Positions 61,132 to 64,000 of a stretch of 64,000 nt of DNA are shown here, in pieces. The translations under genes were made by a program, and so were the position numbers. Positions within the stretch are counted from its first letter, which is position 1; every line of letters starts with the position of its first letter. The notes beneath the pieces are model-generated. The model was not told where the DNA came from. It searched no databases and saw only the letters and a list, made by a program, of their open reading frames with translations. The stretch comes from Kiritimatiellia bacterium (GTDB lineage: Bacteria; Verrucomicrobiota; Kiritimatiellia; UBA8416; YA12-FULL-48-11), in assembly GCA_028716365.1 (NCBI GenBank), contig JAQUPZ010000015.1:1-64000 (forward strand), read 5' to 3'.

Positions 61132-61189
61132 AGGTTGGTCGGGCGCTCCGCGCACGGCCTGCTCGCGCGACGGAGCGCACGAGCCACCT
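61132..61189. repeat. REP-like palindromic repeat 2
   Basis: Arms AGGTTGGTCGGGCGCTCCG and its near-inverse CGGAGCGCACGAGCCACCT. GCGCTCCG/CGGAGCGC pair perfectly. It resembles the element at 58004. It lies between the epimerase-like and DUF1080 genes. Confidence 0.55.
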
Positions 61190-61229
61190 GCTGCAATAGT
61201 ACAATCCCGAATTATCCGAAAAGTTTTTA

Positions 61230-61904
61230 TTATTTATCAAGGACCTTGATTCTGATATTGCGCCAGGCAACTTCAAACGGCCCCCTGTCGCCAACGCCAT
61301 GGACCTGGAGACCTATAAAGCCTTTCGGATGGGTTTTGGCTTTTTCTTCATCAGTTAAATCTTCAATTACCTCGCCATTTATCCAGACCTGAATTCTCGG
61401 GCCCTGTGCCACAACGCGGTACTTGTTCCATTCACCATTCTTGAACGCCTTATGTGGCTTGAGTTTGTCTTTTGCCGTCATCCAGCCGCCGCATGATTCA
61501 CCATAAACGTAACCCGACACGCCGCCATTGGCGCCGGCTGCGGCGATTTCAACCTGTGGTCCGTTTACGCGTCCAAATTTCTCTTCACCCTTGGGTTCTT
61601 TTGTCTGGGAACGGATCTGTACCCCGGAATTCAGTTCGTTGTTGATGAGCTTAACTTCGAATTCCAGTTCAAAATTGCCATAGTCCTTTACGGTACAGAG
61701 AAACGAATTGGGACTTTTCGGCGCGGTTTTGCCGATAATCATATTGTCTTCAACGCGATAGGTGGCTAGTCCGTTTTTCTGGATCCAGCCTTCGAGTGTT
61801 TTGCCGTCAAACAGCGGCACCCAGCCGTCATCGGCGGCCATGACTGTCAGTGACAGAACCAGGGTTAATGATACAATTAGTGATGTGATACGGTTTCTTG
61901 ACAT
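61230..61904 (-). CDS. DUF1080 (3-keto-glycoside hydrolase family) protein, copy 3
   Basis: A protein of 224 residues. GGAGAG precedes the ATG at 61904, which gives a clean signal peptide (SLIVSLTLVLSLTVMA). WVPLFDGKTLEGWIQKNG, YRVEDNMIIGK, NFELEFEVKL, SGVQIRS and VAWRNIRIKVL are DUF1080 motifs. It is divergent from the methyltransferase-like gene. A 15-bp palindrome lies between the two. Confidence 0.9.
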   Translation of the reverse strand: MSRNRITSLIVSLTLVLSLTVMAADDGWVPLFDGKTLEGWIQKNGLATYRVEDNMIIGKTAPKSPNSFLCTVKDYGNFELEFEVKLINNELNSGVQIRSQTKEPKGEEKFGRVNGPQVEIAAAGANGGVSGYVYGESCGGWMTAKDKLKPHKAFKNGEWNKYRVVAQGPRIQVWINGEVIEDLTDEEKAKTHPKGFIGLQVHGVGDRGPFEVAWRNIRIKVLDK

Positions 61905-62009
61905 GATACTCTCTCCTTTTTTTGAAGGCATACTAGTCGGGGCGGGGTGCGAGTTCAATCCAAAACAACGCGGTCATTTAATTGTTTTTGTTTGAATGGC
62001 ATGTGAGTA

Positions 62010-62024
62010 TTTACATGATGTAAA
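62010..62024. promoter_or_regulatory. Operator-like palindrome
   Basis: TTTACAT-G-ATGTAAA, a perfect 7-bp inverted repeat, in the divergent gap between the DUF1080 gene and the methyltransferase-like gene. Position and symmetry suit a dimeric regulator's site; which one is unknown. Confidence 0.4.
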
Positions 62025-62104
62025 AATCGGGATAATCTGATATAAAGTACTTGTCAGTCAGAGGGGCGAAGCGTGAAAAACATAGTGTATTGTAAGGAGA
62101 TGGT

Positions 62105-63112
62105 ATGAACAGTAAAGAAAGATGTCTGGCTGCGATTAACGGTAAGCCGGTTGATCGTGTCCCTGTTTTTCCGTTGTTGATGTTTCTGGCGGCAAGGCAT
62201 GCCGGGATAAATTACAAGACTTATGCCACGAATGGTTCTGCAATGGCGGATTCCCAGGTCAATATGTACAGAAAGTTCGGGTTTGATGCGATCACGGCTT
62301 GTTCCGATGCATTCCGGATCCCGGCTGATCTTGGCGGAGAGATGAGTTATCCTGAAATGGCCACCCCTCATCTGGAAAAACCACTGGTAAAAGGGATGTC
62401 GGATTTGAAAAAGCTTCGTCGGCCGGATCCCGACCGGAAAGGCAGTCGAATGGCTGACCGCAGTCAGGCTGTTCGCGAGATGGCAAAGGCCGTGGGTAAT
62501 GAATGCCTTGTACTGGGATGGATCGAAATGCCTTTTGCCGAGGCTTGTTCGGTTTGTGGCGTCACCGATTTCATGATGTTGATAATGGATGATCCGCCAA
62601 CGGCCCACGCTATACTCGAATTTCTGACACAGATAGAGATCGATTTTGCATTGAGTCAGATTAAGGCTGGGGCACATATGATCGGGGCGGGTGATGCTGC
62701 GGCATCACTGATATCGCCTGAGTTGTACCGTGAGTTTGCGTTACCATACGAAAAAAGGGTCTCCGAAGCGATTCATCGTGCAGGATCCATCGTTAAATTG
62801 CACATTTGCGGCAACACCAATGCATTGCTGGATGACATGGTCAGGTCGGATTGCGACCTTTTCAATGTAGACCACATGGTTGATCTTGTCCGTGCAGCAG
62901 AGGTATACGGCAAAGCAGGGAAATGTTTCAAAGGTAACCTGAATCCTGTAACAGATATGCTGCAAGCCACGCCTGATCAGTGTTTAAAACGGTCAACGGA
63001 ATGTATTAAGATCGCAAGTGGAAAACGTTTCATGCTGAGTCCGGGCTGTGAAGTTCCATCTGGAGTGACAGATGAGGTTTTTGCAGCTTTCTGCAAAGCG
63101 CCTCAAAAGTAA
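62105..63112 (+). CDS. UroD/MtaA-type (uroporphyrinogen decarboxylase superfamily) methyltransferase-like protein
   Basis: A protein of 335 residues. The fold is that of the uroporphyrinogen decarboxylase superfamily (GKPVDRVPVFPLL, FGFDAITACSDAFRIP). H233-x-C235 and C315 form the zinc site of the MtaA/CmuA methylcobalamin methyltransferase branch rather than haem-pathway UroD. AAGGAG precedes the ATG. In PVC bacteria such proteins often lie among sugar and methyl-ester genes and may demethylate a substrate using a corrinoid protein not seen here. Confidence 0.82.
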   Translation: MNSKERCLAAINGKPVDRVPVFPLLMFLAARHAGINYKTYATNGSAMADSQVNMYRKFGFDAITACSDAFRIPADLGGEMSYPEMATPHLEKPLVKGMSDLKKLRRPDPDRKGSRMADRSQAVREMAKAVGNECLVLGWIEMPFAEACSVCGVTDFMMLIMDDPPTAHAILEFLTQIEIDFALSQIKAGAHMIGAGDAAASLISPELYREFALPYEKRVSEAIHRAGSIVKLHICGNTNALLDDMVRSDCDLFNVDHMVDLVRAAEVYGKAGKCFKGNLNPVTDMLQATPDQCLKRSTECIKIASGKRFMLSPGCEVPSGVTDEVFAAFCKAPQK

Positions 63113-63144
63113 CGAGGATTAAGAGTAAGATTACGATTGCGAAT

Positions 63145-64000
63145 ATGATTACGGGTAGAATTCTGCTGGTGTTCGTATTGTTGACTGGTGTTGTAAAGGC
63201 AGCGGATGGTGAGGCTGTCGGTGACGACCTTGATATCGGTACGATGATTCAGCCGGTACCTGTTAAGGCAAAGTTCTGTGATCCTGAATATGATATCTGG
63301 TGCGGCTCGATGGTGCGCTCGGACGATGGAAAATGTCATCTGTATTATTCCCGCTGGCCCCGGAAGTTGGGACACCAGGCCTGGGTTACGCATTCGGAAG
63401 TTGCGCATGCCGTAGCTGATAATCCGTTTGGTCCTTACAAGCACGTTGATGTTGCGCTCCCTGCGCGTGGAAAGGATTTTTGGGATGGATTGTGCACACA
63501 CAATCCAACGGTCATCAAGGCCAACGGCAAGTACTGTATTTATTACATGGGAAATACCGGTGATGGCCAGGCAACAAAAGGCCTCAACTGGGTACATCGC
63601 AACAACCAGCGTATCGGAGTTGCAGTTGCCATTACTCCGGATGGACCGTGGCAGAGGTTTGATAAACCGGTCATTGATGTAAGCGCTGATGCCGATGCGC
63701 CTGATGCGCTGATGACTTCAAATCCGTCGGTGACCCCGCAGCCGGGCGGAGGTTTCCTGATGGTGTACAAGGCTGTAGCCAAAAAAGGCAAGCCGCCTTT
63801 TTACGGTCCCGTCACGCATTTGACTGCTACGAGCGACAGCCCGACTGGTCCTTTCAAGAAAAATTACCATACGATTTTCGGCAAGGAAGGTGTGACATTT
63901 GCGGCAGAAGATCCATTTGTCTGGTACGGGAAAGACCGGTACTGGGCGGTTGTAAAAGATAATGCCGGTCATTTCACAAATCGCGGCAAATCGCTTGCGC
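63145..64000 (+). CDS. Secreted GH43-like five-bladed propeller protein, cut by right edge
   Basis: Open from the ATG at 63145 to the window end (285 codons). A signal peptide (ILLVFVLLTGVVKA) is followed by short beta motifs typical of GH43/GH32-type propellers: DIWCGSMVRSDDGKCHLYYS, THNPTVIKANGKYCIYYMG, TSNPSVTPQPGGGFLMVYK and AAEDPFVWYGKDRYWAVV. Family members remove arabinose, xylose or similar from polysaccharides, using three acidic residues spread over the blades. It starts 33 bp after the methyltransferase-like gene, so it may be co-transcribed. Confidence 0.75.
   Translation, partial: MITGRILLVFVLLTGVVKAADGEAVGDDLDIGTMIQPVPVKAKFCDPEYDIWCGSMVRSDDGKCHLYYSRWPRKLGHQAWVTHSEVAHAVADNPFGPYKHVDVALPARGKDFWDGLCTHNPTVIKANGKYCIYYMGNTGDGQATKGLNWVHRNNQRIGVAVAITPDGPWQRFDKPVIDVSADADAPDALMTSNPSVTPQPGGGFLMVYKAVAKKGKPPFYGPVTHLTATSDSPTGPFKKNYHTIFGKEGVTFAAEDPFVWYGKDRYWAVVKDNAGHFTNRGKSLA

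Noticed and set aside
1..64000. CRISPR arrays, tRNA or rRNA genes, prophage
   Set aside because: I found no regularly spaced short repeats, no cloverleaf-type sequence I could support, and no phage structural or integrase genes.

Overview
The window looks like a chromosomal carbohydrate- and organosulfur-degradation region from a bacterium of the PVC superphylum (Lentisphaerota, Kiritimatiellota or Planctomycetota type). That assignment is inferred from the gene families: Tat-exported Gfo/Idh/MocA oxidoreductases, DUF1080 (3-keto-glycoside hydrolase family) proteins, a Tat/lipoprotein sulfatase, PQQ-propeller and HEAT-repeat proteins, a DUF4838 protein and creatininase- and amidohydrolase-family proteins with Tat signals. 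I see no rRNA, tRNA, CRISPR array, phage or transposase gene.

Left half (1 to about 35.8 kb): nearly every gene is on the minus strand and nearly all encode exported enzymes. In order these are an Fe-S protein cut by the left edge, a secreted orphan, a creatininase-like protein, a large glycosidase-like protein, a five-gene operon (two amidohydrolases, an exported DegT-type PLP enzyme, a Tat orphan, a sialidase-like protein), a sulfatase, a beta-helix/PQQ fusion, a DUF4838/CocE fusion, a medium-chain dehydrogenase, another amidohydrolase, two alpha/beta hydrolases, an FAD oxidoreductase and a Gfo/Idh protein. A few plus-strand genes interrupt it (a beta-lactamase-like protein, a PQQ-HEAT protein, an ICMT-like methyltransferase, a 51-residue membrane peptide). 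The striking feature is a dispersed leader of about 115 bp placed in the same orientation immediately upstream of many of these genes. Five copies carry an invariant TTGACA, then 16 variable bases, then TrCAGA, followed by a conserved start region. Three shorter copies lacking the TTGACA part sit at operon junctions. Two more have a different upstream half but the same downstream part. This resembles a copied promoter plus start-codon cassette that would wire separate enzymes into one regulon.

Middle (36 to 38.4 kb): a small alpha/beta hydrolase, a small membrane protein and a XylR-type AraC regulator divergent from the right-hand cluster, with an inverted-repeat element between.

Right half (38.7 to 64 kb): mostly plus-strand genes for sugar metabolism. 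A phosphomannose-isomerase-like cupin and a xylose-isomerase-like TIM barrel are followed by duplicated modules of Gfo/Idh oxidoreductase, exported HEAT-repeat protein and DUF1080 protein. From family knowledge, this suggests oxidation of a glycoside at C3 and cleavage of the 3-keto product, with the HEAT solenoids as unexplained partners. Then come a mutarotase-like protein, a DeoR regulator with a three-fold 11-bp repeat in front of its start, two SDR dehydrogenases, a DeoC aldolase, a zinc dehydrogenase and a nucleoside-symporter-type MFS permease. A lipoprotein, an aldose-1-epimerase-like protein (probable ACG start), another DUF1080 protein, a UroD/MtaA-type methyltransferase and an edge-truncated GH43-like protein end the window. 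Several palindromic REP/MITE-like elements lie in the gaps of this half.
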